DNA from: an uncultured Lachnospiraceae bacterium
GTDB taxonomy: Bacteria; Bacillota; Clostridia; Lachnospirales; Lachnospiraceae
DNA: 64,000 bases
Direction of reading: 5' to 3'
Assembly: GCA_910579225.1 (NCBI GenBank)
Contig: CAJTTI010000013.1
Span: 40,508-104,507 of the forward strand
Part shown: positions 35,944 to 44,602 of the stretch, in pieces
How positions within the stretch are numbered: the stretch's first letter is position 1
How the letters are laid out: each line of letters begins with the position of its first letter
The notes under the pieces: model-generated
Database searches by the model: none
Seen by the model: only the letters and a program-made list of their open reading frames with translations
What the model was told of the DNA's origin: nothing
Made by a program: the position numbers and the translations under genes

Positions 35944-36804
35944 TCACCTCCCTCTCTGTCTGGGATCCAGAAGATCCCGCACAGTATCTCCGGCAAGGTT
36001 AAAGATCATCACGGTCAGGAAGACGGCTACGCCCGGCGCCAGGACGACCCAGGGCGAGGTCTGGAGCATACTCCTCCCGTTGCTCATCATGGAGCCCCAC
36101 TCTGCAGTGGGCGGTGTCGCTCCCAGTCCCAGAAAAGACAGTCCGGCAATCTCCATAATCATAGTACCGATATCCAACACAGCCGTTACGATGACAGGGC
36201 CTGCAATATTCGGTATCATATGTTTAATTACGATTTTAAAAGCTCCAGATCCGGACAGCCTCGCCGCTGCTATATAAGGCATAGTTTTAATCGTCATTAC
36301 CTGACTTCTTGCAATCCTGGCATATTTAGGCCAGGAGATACAGGCCAGCGCCGCGACCGCATTCAAAATACCGCCGTTTAGAACACTGGCCGCTGCGATG
36401 GCGAACACCATCCCTGGAAATGCCAGGAAGATATCGGACACTCTCATAAGGAGCGCGTCCAACTTCCCGCCATGACAACCACAGAGAATTCCCACCGTAC
36501 TCCCGATCACTGTGATCACAGCAACCAGTAAAAGAGCGGAAAAAATCGTAGACTGAGAACCCATGATCACACGTGAGAGCATATCCCTTCCATAGCGGTC
36601 TGTTCCCAGAAGATGAACTCCGCCCGGCGGCAGCAGCGCGTTTCCCAGATCCTGCTCATAGGGATCATAGGGCACCAGATACGGGGCAAGGACAGCCATC
36701 AGAACCACTCCCGCCACCATTGCTCCGAAGAGAATCATTTTCAACTTTATACCATCTTTTCCCACCTGCCTCCTGCGTCTGGTGGCCTTCTGCCGCTCTT
36801 CCAT
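35944..36804 (-). CDS. Nickel/peptide ABC transporter permease (NikC/DppC type)
   Basis: Second membrane subunit, 286 aa. N-terminal segment (KLKMILFGAMVAGVVLMAVL) then HLLGTDRYGRDMLSRVI, the conserved periplasmic loop of the family, and the coupling motif SAARLSG-type (IAAARLSGSGAFKIVIKH). I take the ATG at 36804, seven bases after AGGAGG; the ATG at 36810 overlaps the upstream stop but is only one base from that site, and longer frames read through the upstream gene. Two hydrophobic loops and four more helices follow. Confidence 0.92.
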   Translation of the reverse strand: MEERQKATRRRRQVGKDGIKLKMILFGAMVAGVVLMAVLAPYLVPYDPYEQDLGNALLPPGGVHLLGTDRYGRDMLSRVIMGSQSTIFSALLLVAVITVIGSTVGILCGCHGGKLDALLMRVSDIFLAFPGMVFAIAAASVLNGGILNAVAALACISWPKYARIARSQVMTIKTMPYIAAARLSGSGAFKIVIKHMIPNIAGPVIVTAVLDIGTMIMEIAGLSFLGLGATPPTAEWGSMMSNGRSMLQTSPWVVLAPGVAVFLTVMIFNLAGDTVRDLLDPRQRGR

Positions 36805-36806
36805 CG

Positions 36807-37748
36807 TCATACCTCCTCTCCCAGCCGAATCCGCGGATCCAGATAATGATAAATAATATCTGTAACAAGATTTACACACACATAGATGAGCGCCATCCAG
36901 CTCACATATGCCTGGATCACCGGATAGTCCCGCATGGTGATAGCATCCACCGCCATCTTGCCTACACCGTCCCACATAAAGACAGACTCTACGATTGCCG
37001 TTCCTCCCAACAGCGAACCAATGGACAGTGCCAGCAAAGTAATGATCGTCAGCATGGAAACTCGCAGCACACTGAAATACAGGATTCTTTTCTCTCTGAT
37101 TCCTCTTGCTCTGGCCCCCTGCACATAATCTTTATTCAGCTCTTCCAGCACCGCAGCCCGCACCTGTCTGGTGTATTTGGACGTCATGGAAAACGACAGC
37201 GTCAAAGTCGGCAGAATCACACTCTTCCAACCTGCATTATTGCCCATAACTGGCAGCAGGTTCAACTTCAGTGAGAAAAAATAAATCAGCAGAAGCGATA
37301 CGAAAAAGTTTGGCAATGAATTGCCGATAAAACTTAAACAGCGTATGAAATAGTCCGTAATCTGATTCTGTTTCACCGCAGATACAATCCCCAGCGGAAT
37401 CGACAAAAGCACCGTCACGACGATTGATGTAACGGTCAGATAAATCGTCGCCGGGAGCTTCGATATAAAAGTAGAAAATACTGGCTGGCCGGATACGAAA
37501 GACTCTCCCATATCGCCCCGGAGGATCTTTCCAAGCCAAATCACATACTGCTGCAAAAGCGGCCTGTCCAGTCCAAGCTCTGCCCGGAGCGCAACCTTCT
37601 CCTCCTCCGACAGAACACCTCCGGTATTGTTCTCCATCACATCAACGGCATCTGCAGTTCCTGTATTCATCAAAAGAAAAGACAAAAGTGTGATTCCCAA
37701 AAGAATCGGAATCAGCTGAATCAGCCGCCTTGTTATATATCTTTTCAT
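36807..37748 (-). CDS. Nickel/peptide ABC transporter permease (NikB/DppB type)
   Basis: First membrane subunit and first gene of the operon, 313 aa. N-terminus MKRYITRRLIQLIPILLGIT with the first helix, the LGLDRPLLQQYVIWLGKILRG segment, and the coupling helix region QVRAAVLEELNKDYVQGARA typical of DppB/NikB. GGGAGG lies before the ATG. The promoter at 37786-37813 carries a copy of the element shared with two other promoters in this region. Confidence 0.93.
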   Translation of the reverse strand: MKRYITRRLIQLIPILLGITLLSFLLMNTGTADAVDVMENNTGGVLSEEEKVALRAELGLDRPLLQQYVIWLGKILRGDMGESFVSGQPVFSTFISKLPATIYLTVTSIVVTVLLSIPLGIVSAVKQNQITDYFIRCLSFIGNSLPNFFVSLLLIYFFSLKLNLLPVMGNNAGWKSVILPTLTLSFSMTSKYTRQVRAAVLEELNKDYVQGARARGIREKRILYFSVLRVSMLTIITLLALSIGSLLGGTAIVESVFMWDGVGKMAVDAITMRDYPVIQAYVSWMALIYVCVNLVTDIIYHYLDPRIRLGEEV

Positions 37749-37785
37749 TTGTTTCCTCCCTTGTACTATAAAAATTCCATTTTAC

Positions 37786-37833
37786 AGTATAGCAAAAATA
37801 AAATGGCCCGCAACCCTGTAGAGGGATATTCAG
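37786..37833 (-). promoter_or_regulatory. Promoter of the nik-type operon with upstream GGGATATT element
   Basis: Minus strand: TTGCGG (37808-37813), 16 bp, TATACT (37786-37791). Immediately upstream is AATATCCCTCTACAGGG, related to the elements at 39830-39852 and 43398-43420. The rest of the 37834-37979 gap shows no convincing gene. Confidence 0.55.
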
Positions 37834-37979
37834 TTATTCTATTATGGATGCATTCCTTTCCGTTATGTACAAAAGTGATCATTCCCCGTCCTGATACCAT
37901 TCTGACAATCTCTCCGACTACAAAAAACATGCAGACATAACATTCCGATATATCTGCACGCATTCTTTATCATTTCCCG

Positions 37980-38756
37980 TTATCTTATCTCCGCACAAAT
38001 CATAAAAAGCGGCGTCGCCTTTTCATGAACCTTCTCTTCCTCATCCCATACCAAATCTCCTACATTTGGAAGTACTTGTATCACATCCATATCTGCCTTT
38101 TCCAGAGTCTCTCTGTCCCATTCCGGCCGATGCACTTTCGAAAGGGGCAACGTCCTAGCAATCTCCTCTAAAAACTGCGCCTTCTGACTGCCGATTTTAT
38201 CATGCACAGCATTTGGGTAAAGCCGATGATAATTTTCATGTGCTTCTTCATGGCGCCTCCTCTGTTCTTCATCAAACAGATACAGATACCAGTTGGCATC
38301 AAAATAGACCATACGGCCTTCGGGGACCAGGACACGTTTCCACTCACAAAGCGCTTCCTTCGGTTTTTCAAGATTCCACAGTACATTCCTAGATACTACC
38401 AAGTCAAAGCTTTCGTCCGAAAACGGCAAACGCTCCCCATCATATAAAGCAAATTCCGCCTCTGCTCCGTAAGCTTTGGCATTTTCCCGCGCATGCTCCA
38501 ACATCTCTTCCGTCACATCCACCGCGCTTACCTGATGACCTGCCAGAGCCAGATTTATTGCAAAAAAACCAGGACCGGTTCCTATGTCAAGGATTCTCAT
38601 AGGTTCCTTTAACGGTGCATACTGCAAAATCAGCTTCCTCCACGCAAGCTTCTTCCAATTATTCAGTTCTTCAATATTCTGACTGGAGTAACTGGCGGAG
38701 CGAGCGCCCCAATAGGATTTCAGCCCGTCTAAAACATTCTTAGGCTTGTATTCCAT
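37980..38756 (-). CDS. SAM-dependent methyltransferase, class I (copy 1)
   Basis: 258 aa, cytoplasmic. SAM-binding motif I is RILDIGTGPGFFAINLA (about residue 54), followed by VSAVDVTEEML and the FDLVVSRNVLWNLE motif. A DANWYLYLFDEEQRRR segment near residue 152 is shared with copy 2 at 38955 and is unusual among generic UbiE-like enzymes, so the two form a subfamily. GGAGG precedes the ATG. The acceptor is unknown. It is downstream of a broken reading frame and upstream of nothing on its strand until the nik-type operon. Confidence 0.88.
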   Translation of the reverse strand: MEYKPKNVLDGLKSYWGARSASYSSQNIEELNNWKKLAWRKLILQYAPLKEPMRILDIGTGPGFFAINLALAGHQVSAVDVTEEMLEHARENAKAYGAEAEFALYDGERLPFSDESFDLVVSRNVLWNLEKPKEALCEWKRVLVPEGRMVYFDANWYLYLFDEEQRRRHEEAHENYHRLYPNAVHDKIGSQKAQFLEEIARTLPLSKVHRPEWDRETLEKADMDVIQVLPNVGDLVWDEEEKVHEKATPLFMICAEIR

Positions 38757-38955
38757 TCTGTTCTTCCTCCTGTTCTTTCTCTTCCCTTTTTACTATGGCA
38801 GCAATCTCTTCCCTCACATATTCCAGAAACTTCACTGTCCACGGACCAGGCCTTTCTTCCTTTCGCAGCACATATCCAAAGAGCACCGGCTCCTTTTCTC
38901 CAGCTTATACTGAAAGGACTGCATTTACAGCTCCATCATATGAACAGTTCTCCAT
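38740..38955 (-). pseudogene. Remnant reading frame between the two methyltransferases (LysR-like C-terminus?)
   Basis: A frame starts with ATG on an ATGA overlap with the copy 2 stop, reads MENCSYDGAVNAVLSV, meets a TAA at codon 17, then continues in the same frame as AGEKEPVLFGYVLRKEE, followed by RPGPWTVKFLEYVREEIAA, up to a TAA inside the next gene. The second part looks like the tail of a substrate-binding domain of the LysR type. One in-frame stop and missing N-terminus indicate decay. The family call is weak. Confidence 0.45.
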
Positions 38956-39737
38956 CATGCAGATTCGGCCATTGCTTCTTTGAGCGTCCGGCGTTTCACG
39001 GCCTGGATCAAAAACATTGGCGTTGACATGTAATTCACCTGCTCCGTCTCATCCCAGACCCGTCTCCAGACCTGTTCATCCACCTGGATCGGTCCTTCTG
39101 TATACGCCATTAACGTCTGCACATCCCATGCCGGACGCAGGATACGGCTCATAGGCACCTGTCTGGCAATTTCTTCCATAGCATTAATATCCGTACAGGT
39201 ATAATGATCCTCCATCTGCAGGGCCTCCACTTTCTCACGGTCTTCTTCATATGCTCTTCGCTTTCGCTCATCAAAGAGATGATGATACCAGTTGGCATCA
39301 AAATTCAGAAGTCTACCGCCTTCTTTCAGTACTCGTATCCATTCTGCATATGCTTTCTGGGGATCCTCCAGATTCCAGGTCAAATTGCGGGAAATCACCA
39401 CATCGAAAGTTTCTTCCGGAAACTTCAGATCCTGTGCATCCATCTGCTGAAAATGGATCCGCTCTGACAAAGCCCCCGCGTTGCGTCTCGCCTGCTGAAG
39501 CATCGCCTTCGTATAATCCACTGCTGTTACATTATATCCCTTCCTCGCCAGAAGAATTGCGAAAAATCCTGGGCCTGTGCCCACATCCAGAATCTTCAGA
39601 TTCTTTTCTTCCGGCAAATACTTTTGAATTTCCTGAAACCATACCCGATCCTGCCCGGTGGCAAGCTCATGCTGGTTTACCAGCGAATATCCTTCTGCCC
39701 TTTTGGTCCAATACTTTTCAATCTGTGTCAACAGCAT
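38955..39737 (-). CDS. SAM-dependent methyltransferase, class I (copy 2)
   Basis: 260 aa, a paralog of the enzyme at 37980 (about half of the residues alike over the core). Motif I is KILDVGTGPGFFAILLARKG, then VTAVDYTKAML, FDVVISRNLTWNLE and FDANWYHHLFDERKRR. The ribosome site is weak. Its promoter (TTGTCG, 17 bp, TATAAT on the minus strand) lies directly behind the shared element at 39830-39852. Substrate unknown; the pairing with a nickel/peptide-type importer suggests a role in making or modifying the imported ligand, an inference. Confidence 0.87.
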   Translation of the reverse strand: MLLTQIEKYWTKRAEGYSLVNQHELATGQDRVWFQEIQKYLPEEKNLKILDVGTGPGFFAILLARKGYNVTAVDYTKAMLQQARRNAGALSERIHFQQMDAQDLKFPEETFDVVISRNLTWNLEDPQKAYAEWIRVLKEGGRLLNFDANWYHHLFDERKRRAYEEDREKVEALQMEDHYTCTDINAMEEIARQVPMSRILRPAWDVQTLMAYTEGPIQVDEQVWRRVWDETEQVNYMSTPMFLIQAVKRRTLKEAMAESA

Positions 39738-39829
39738 CTTTGTTCATACCCCGCTTTCCGTTTCTACTGCCGGGCAATAAAACCCCGGAACCTTCTTTGT
39801 TAAAATTATAACGGATGCCAGAAAAGCCG

Positions 39830-39852
39830 ACAAGCCGGGTGGGGGGATATTT
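39830..39852 (-). promoter_or_regulatory. Shared promoter-upstream element, copy at methyltransferase 2
   Basis: ACAAGCCGGG-T-GGGGGGATATTT on the plus strand; 22 of 23 bases match 43398-43420. On the minus strand it ends in TTGT, the start of the -35. Confidence 0.7.
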
Positions 39853-39867
39853 ATCAGACATTTAGTC

Positions 39868-39893
39868 AAAAAAGGAGGGGCCCAATGCCCCTC
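39868..39893 (-). terminator. Terminator of the chemoreceptor gene
   Basis: GAGGGGC (39875-39881) and GCCCCTC (39887-39893) form a 7-bp stem; on the minus strand CTTTTTT follows. It lies 33 nt past the stop of the chemoreceptor gene. Confidence 0.85.
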
Positions 39894-39925
39894 TCTCTAT
39901 GTACAGAATCATATTTTAAAGCTGG

Positions 39926-41599
39926 TTACCTGTCATTCAATCGGAAAGAACCTATCAGGCGTTTGAGCAGGCCTGCCTGAGAAGACAACTCCTCGCTGGC
40001 AGCAGCACACTCTTCACTGGTGGCTGAATTGGTCTGAACTACAGAAGCAATCTGTTCAATTCCGTCGCTGACCTGGACAATGGCTGCCGTCTGCTTCTCC
40101 ACTGCATCCACCACAACCGACATCCTGGATGTCACATTACCTGCCAGCTGACCAGTCCGGTCCAGAGCCTCTGTAACTTTGTTCACCACTTCGCTGCCTT
40201 CTGTAACTGCCTTGATGGAACTTTCAATCAGTTCCTGGGTCGCTTTGGCTGCCACATCCGATTTGGAAGCCAGATTGCTCACTTCATCGGCAACCACCGC
40301 AAATCCTTTGCCTGCATTACCTGCCCGGGCCGCCTCCACAGCGGCATTTAACGCAAGGATGTTGATCTGAAAAGCAATATTTTCGATCGTGGAGATAATC
40401 GTGTTGATCTCTTTCGATGAACGGGAGATATTCTCCATAGCCACATTCAGATCTTTCACATAATCCATACTGACCCCTAACTGTGCGCCGGCCTGATTGA
40501 CAAAATCGCCGGCCTCGGCAGCTGCAGCGGAAGTTTTCCGTGAATTTTCTGAAATATTGGCAATCGTGGCAGAAATCTCTTCCACGGAGCTGGCCTGCTG
40601 TGTCGCTCCATGCGCCAGATTCTGGGCGCTGCTGGATACCTGCTCAGATCCGGATGATACCTGACTGGCACTGGTCGAAATCTGCCCCATAGTACTGTTT
40701 AATGCCGACTGAATCCTGTCCAGAGATTTCTTAATCGACTGGAAATCTCCCAAGTAATCCTGTACAACATTCCGGGTCAGATCACCATCCGCAATGGAAC
40801 CCAGCACATCTGATATTTCACCGATATAAGCCCTCAGACACCGGATCGTACCCTCAAACATTTCTCCCAGTATACCGATTTCATCATTGGACTGAACGCT
40901 GACTTTCACTTCTTCTCCGTTTGAAAGGCCCAGGTCTCCCTTTTCCAACCGGGCGGCGATCCGGGTAATCTCTCCCATCGGAATGGAAACCCGCTTTTTC
41001 AGATAAGCCGCCATCAGTACGGCACAGAGAAGAATCGTAAGCCCACTTACAACTGCAGCAATTACAACCACTTTTAAAGTTTCCTGCTTCGCTTCTGCCA
41101 TGGAAATCCCGGCAAAAATCAGCCCATTGATCTGTCCATCCGTTCCCATAGTCGGAACATAAGAACACAGATAACTGTCATCCAGGATCGTTGCCTCGCC
41201 TACGTAAGCTTTCCCCTGTTTGAGTACAATCTCACTCACTTCTGCAGACAATTTGGTACCCACTACCCTTTTTCCATCTTGAGTCACAGTGCTGTAAGCA
41301 CGGGTATCTCCCTCAAAGATCGTAAACTCACAGCCCATACGGCGCTTCAACTCATCCAGTGTCTGATTCAGATCCGCACCTTCCGGCACCTGTTCCAGCG
41401 CAAAAGCCAACATATTCGTACCATTCGTACAACGTTCCTTCTGCATCTTTGTGACCAGAGAGCTGAACATTGAGACGCAGACAACCACTGCCAATATGCC
41501 GGAAACCGCCTGCAAAATCATCACTGCATAACTGACTTTCCGTCCGATACTCCTGTACTTTCTGTTTTTTGGGCCTTCTGGCACCCGGACTTCTTCCAT
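39926..41599 (-). CDS. Methyl-accepting chemotaxis protein
   Basis: Transmembrane chemoreceptor, 557 aa. TM1 at about residues 22-45, an extracellular single-Cache-like sensor to about 185, TM2 at about 186-208, a HAMP domain, then a long signalling helix pair with the hairpin tip NIAFQINILALNAAVEAARAG split across residues 405-428. The last segment is rich in Ala, Ser and Glu, as expected for methylation helices. GAGGA lies nine bases before the ATG. It is between two transport-related units; the neighbouring binding protein (41692) may share its ligand. Its own promoter is at 41639-41667 (TTTCAA, 17 bp, TATAAT). Confidence 0.95.
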   Translation of the reverse strand: MEEVRVPEGPKNRKYRSIGRKVSYAVMILQAVSGILAVVVCVSMFSSLVTKMQKERCTNGTNMLAFALEQVPEGADLNQTLDELKRRMGCEFTIFEGDTRAYSTVTQDGKRVVGTKLSAEVSEIVLKQGKAYVGEATILDDSYLCSYVPTMGTDGQINGLIFAGISMAEAKQETLKVVVIAAVVSGLTILLCAVLMAAYLKKRVSIPMGEITRIAARLEKGDLGLSNGEEVKVSVQSNDEIGILGEMFEGTIRCLRAYIGEISDVLGSIADGDLTRNVVQDYLGDFQSIKKSLDRIQSALNSTMGQISTSASQVSSGSEQVSSSAQNLAHGATQQASSVEEISATIANISENSRKTSAAAAEAGDFVNQAGAQLGVSMDYVKDLNVAMENISRSSKEINTIISTIENIAFQINILALNAAVEAARAGNAGKGFAVVADEVSNLASKSDVAAKATQELIESSIKAVTEGSEVVNKVTEALDRTGQLAGNVTSRMSVVVDAVEKQTAAIVQVSDGIEQIASVVQTNSATSEECAAASEELSSQAGLLKRLIGSFRLNDR

Positions 41600-41638
41600 C
41601 GCTCATTTCCTCACTTTTCAAAAAATAGTTGATAGCGT

Positions 41639-41667
41639 ATTATATCATAGGGCAATCATTTTTGAAA
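41639..41667 (-). promoter_or_regulatory. Promoter of the chemoreceptor gene
   Basis: Minus strand: TTTCAA (41662-41667), 17 bp, TATAAT (41639-41644). It lies between the binding-protein stop and the chemoreceptor ATG. Confidence 0.55.
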
Positions 41668-41691
41668 GTATCTTTCAGCTGTTTTATCAAT

Positions 41692-43341
41692 TTATTCCCA
41701 ATACCACTGATCTACATTGTTGACAATAGACCATCCATGACCATGGGGATGCAGTTTCTGCTCTGCAACCTTCAAGTGTTTATCCGCCCAGTAGAGGTGG
41801 TCGATATTGCAAAGCCAGATCCACGGAATATCTCCTTCCTGTACGACGCCTTCTGTTCCGTCCCACTGAGCCTTCTTCCACAGCTCATAGGATTCTTCCA
41901 GAGAAGTAGCTTTCAGTGCCTCATCCATATACCGGTCTACACTTTCGTTCGCATAAGGAGAATACTCTGCAGTCCCGTCAATCGTATGGTAGATATTGTA
42001 TAATTCCATGGGCGTATGGGCGCCCCAGCCCCACATCAGCGGCTCTGCCTGCGCTCTCGTATAAGCAGTATCCCAGCCTACTCCTTCAATGGTGGTATCA
42101 ATTCCCAGCTCTTTTAACTGATTCTGCGTATCTGCTGCCAAAGCCTGGCGCACAGAATCACCAGAAGAATAGAGAATATGAAGTTCTGCTTTCACTCCGT
42201 CTTTCTCCCGGATACCGTCATCGCCCATCTTCCATCCTGCCTCGTCCAGCAGCGCAGCAGCGCCTTCCGGATCATAAGACACCTCTGCTTTTTCATTATA
42301 CCAGGGCATCTTGTCACAGATACTGTATGCTGCCGTTCCATATCCGTTCAGCACATTTTGGATCATCTCTTCCCGGTCGATTCCGATATTAATCGCTCTC
42401 CTGACCCGCACATCATTTGTAAAATCATTTCCCACCGGATTGCCGTCTGCATCCACGGAAGCCGGAGCTGCCGGCAGATTGAATCCTCTGTTATCCACCG
42501 TCTCATAGGACAGCAGCTGATAGCCTTCTATCGTCTGATCAGAATAAGAAGCTGCCGTGTATGCCAGATCCACCTGACCCGCCATAGCCGCCGCAAAGGC
42601 CGCATCCTCCTCCATGAACACTATTGTTACTTTCTTCATCTTCGGCGCCTCGCCATAGTAATCTGGATTCGCTTCCAGAATCACCTGCTGCCCCTTATCC
42701 CATTGTTTCAGAATATACCGCCCGGAGCCTATGGGATGCTCGCCGTAATCTGCACCGTACGCATGTTCTGGTACGATTCCTACAATTGCCATGGAGTAAG
42801 GCCAGATGGAATAAGGCTTCTCCATCCGGAATTCCACTGTGGTATCGTCCGTCGCCACAGCCTCTTTCAACATAGTAAAGTCATTGACTGTACTGGTCTC
42901 TTTCACCGTGTTATAAGTAAATGCCACATCTTCTGCCGTCAGCGCTTCACCATCCGTAAATCTTACGTCATCCCGAATCACCACCGTCCAGGTCATACCG
43001 TCATCACTGACCTGCATATCTGTTGCAAGATCATAATCAATAGACAGATCTGCCTTTGTCACCGTAAGCGTACTCTGAATCAGCGGTTCATGTACATGCT
43101 CTCCCGCCCCCCAGCCATAGGCCGGATTGAATCCGGATTCTGGTTCTGAAGTAGTTCCCATGGCCACAATCACAGAATCTTTTGTTCCTTCTGCTTCCAG
43201 TCCCCCGTCTTCTTCTGTTCCCTGCCCTTCGCCTGAAGCCGGACCGCTGTTAGATGCATCTGTTCCTGTACTGCTGCAGCCTGCAGTAAGTGAAACTGTC
43301 AGTGCCATCGCAATCCATATACCTGCTGTCTTCTTTTTCAT
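41692..43341 (-). CDS. Family 5 substrate-binding lipoprotein (second, solitary)
   Basis: Extracellular receptor of the nickel/peptide type, 549 aa, lipobox LTAGC (about C22). A Ser/Gly/Glu-rich linker follows. Core features: MTWTVVIRDDVRFTDGEALT, VGIVPEHAY, the SGRYILKQWDKGQQVIL strand and the DVRVRRAINIGIDREEM helix. It resembles but clearly differs from the protein at 32797. No permease or ATPase is next to it, so it may share the transporter at 34396-37748. GGGG stands before the ATG. Its promoter carries the shared element at 43398-43420. Confidence 0.9.
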   Translation of the reverse strand: MKKKTAGIWIAMALTVSLTAGCSSTGTDASNSGPASGEGQGTEEDGGLEAEGTKDSVIVAMGTTSEPESGFNPAYGWGAGEHVHEPLIQSTLTVTKADLSIDYDLATDMQVSDDGMTWTVVIRDDVRFTDGEALTAEDVAFTYNTVKETSTVNDFTMLKEAVATDDTTVEFRMEKPYSIWPYSMAIVGIVPEHAYGADYGEHPIGSGRYILKQWDKGQQVILEANPDYYGEAPKMKKVTIVFMEEDAAFAAAMAGQVDLAYTAASYSDQTIEGYQLLSYETVDNRGFNLPAAPASVDADGNPVGNDFTNDVRVRRAINIGIDREEMIQNVLNGYGTAAYSICDKMPWYNEKAEVSYDPEGAAALLDEAGWKMGDDGIREKDGVKAELHILYSSGDSVRQALAADTQNQLKELGIDTTIEGVGWDTAYTRAQAEPLMWGWGAHTPMELYNIYHTIDGTAEYSPYANESVDRYMDEALKATSLEESYELWKKAQWDGTEGVVQEGDIPWIWLCNIDHLYWADKHLKVAEQKLHPHGHGWSIVNNVDQWYWE

Positions 43342-43397
43342 TATTATAATCCCCTTTCACATTTTGTTATTATTTTAACAAAATGTACAGAGCATCC

Positions 43398-43420
43398 ACA
43401 AGCCGGGAGGGGGGATATTT
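43398..43420 (-). promoter_or_regulatory. Shared promoter-upstream element, copy at the second binding protein
   Basis: ACAAGCCGGG-A-GGGGGGATATTT on the plus strand. On the minus strand it leads into TTGTGG, 18 bp, TAAAAT, the promoter of the 41692 gene. Confidence 0.7.
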
Positions 43421-43423
43421 TTT

Positions 43424-44596
43424 TCAAATACTAAGCCAGGTTACTTTTTCTGCTTCAAAACGTTCCGGCAATACCAGATTTCTCTGCATTTGAAAGATTG
43501 CCTGCTCTGGAACCGACTCTGTCCGGTTCTGGTTCCGGCACAGCTGCTCTTCCCAACCGGTTTCCAGGTAGATCACATGCACAGAAGCGCCGTAATTGTG
43601 GAACAGACGAATCTGCTTTTCCCGGAGAGACGGCGTCAGGCTGGTGGCATTCCAGATAAAAGGCTGTTTTTTCCGAAGATACTCTTTTGCAGTCTCCCGG
43701 GCCTGCGCTGCCACCGGCCCCTGATTGTCCAAAGGCGAGATGTGCATTTCCTTTCGAATTCTGTCCAGTGAAATCATCGGAAGGTCCCCATGATGTTCCA
43801 GAATCCAAGTATCTTTTCCGGTCCCGGGAAGTCCGGACATCAGGAGCACTTCTCCCCATGTATCATCATACAGTTCCTGACCAGGTACGATATTTCTGCC
43901 TGACAAATATGCATATTCCGTATAGGGATCAGAAAATAAAAAAGGGCCGTCCAGGCAGGTCAATTCTTCTGCAAATTCAGCACACAGGCGAACCATTCCT
44001 GCAGAGTCCTCCACATTCTTATAAATCCTTCCCCTTACATCCGCCTCCCCCAAAATACACAGAAGTGCAATGGAAAAATCTCCTGCAAGCTCTCCGTCTG
44101 ATGCGACCTGAAAAAGTTTCCTCTTCGGATCCGGTTGATCCAGTATATGGGTGGGCACCGAGTGATAACGGATCAGATTACAGATCGTTTCCCGAAATTC
44201 CAGCTGTTCGCCCGTCCCTCCCAATCCATACCAAACACGTAGAATTTCCCGGGCCATCCGGGCCCCCACTGCCGTATGATTCGGAGAGATCAGACGCCCT
44301 TCCTCCAGCCTGGTACACGGAATCTTGCCGATATCATGGAGAAGCGCCGCCAAAAAGACCTCCTGACGCTGCTTTTCCGGAAGCGACCGATAGGAAGGCA
44401 TCGCTGCAAGTTCCCCACAGACCATCCGGGTGTGACTCCATACATCCCCTTCTCCGTGCCATGCAGGATTTTGCTCCGTCTCAGACATCTTTGTAAAATA
44501 TGGCTGAAGCCGGGAACCATGCAGATCGTCCCAGTCCATCCGCCAGTCCGGCGGTCCTGGCGTCAGAGACAGAAGCTTGGCCCACTCTCTTTTCAT
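43424..44596 (-). CDS. HD-Pnk: HD phosphoesterase fused to polynucleotide 5'-kinase
   Basis: Predicted end-healing enzyme of RNA repair, 390 aa. Residues 45-210 are an HD domain with its metal ligands (H55 in SHTRMV, H87-D88 in LLHDIGK, H107 in PNHTAVG). Residues 248-390 are a P-loop kinase (GLPGTGKDTW at 255-264, ISLDRIRKEM after). The order HD then kinase is that of the bifunctional HD-Pnk known from Runella, which removes 2',3'-phosphates and phosphorylates 5'-OH ends. It starts six bases after the RNA ligase gene, making a two-gene operon: heal, then seal. Biochemical activity is inferred from the family. Confidence 0.88.
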   Translation of the reverse strand: MKREWAKLLSLTPGPPDWRMDWDDLHGSRLQPYFTKMSETEQNPAWHGEGDVWSHTRMVCGELAAMPSYRSLPEKQRQEVFLAALLHDIGKIPCTRLEEGRLISPNHTAVGARMAREILRVWYGLGGTGEQLEFRETICNLIRYHSVPTHILDQPDPKRKLFQVASDGELAGDFSIALLCILGEADVRGRIYKNVEDSAGMVRLCAEFAEELTCLDGPFLFSDPYTEYAYLSGRNIVPGQELYDDTWGEVLLMSGLPGTGKDTWILEHHGDLPMISLDRIRKEMHISPLDNQGPVAAQARETAKEYLRKKQPFIWNATSLTPSLREKQIRLFHNYGASVHVIYLETGWEEQLCRNQNRTESVPEQAIFQMQRNLVLPERFEAEKVTWLSI

Positions 44597-44602
44597 ATAC
44601 CC

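Noticed and set aside
37766..37963. A 65-codon minus-strand frame upstream of the nik-type operon
   Set aside because: It covers the promoter and the shared regulatory element; no family resemblance or ribosome site seen.
42178..43149. A 323-codon plus-strand frame
   Set aside because: Shadow of the family 5 binding-protein gene on the other strand; Cys-, His- and Arg-rich with no motifs.
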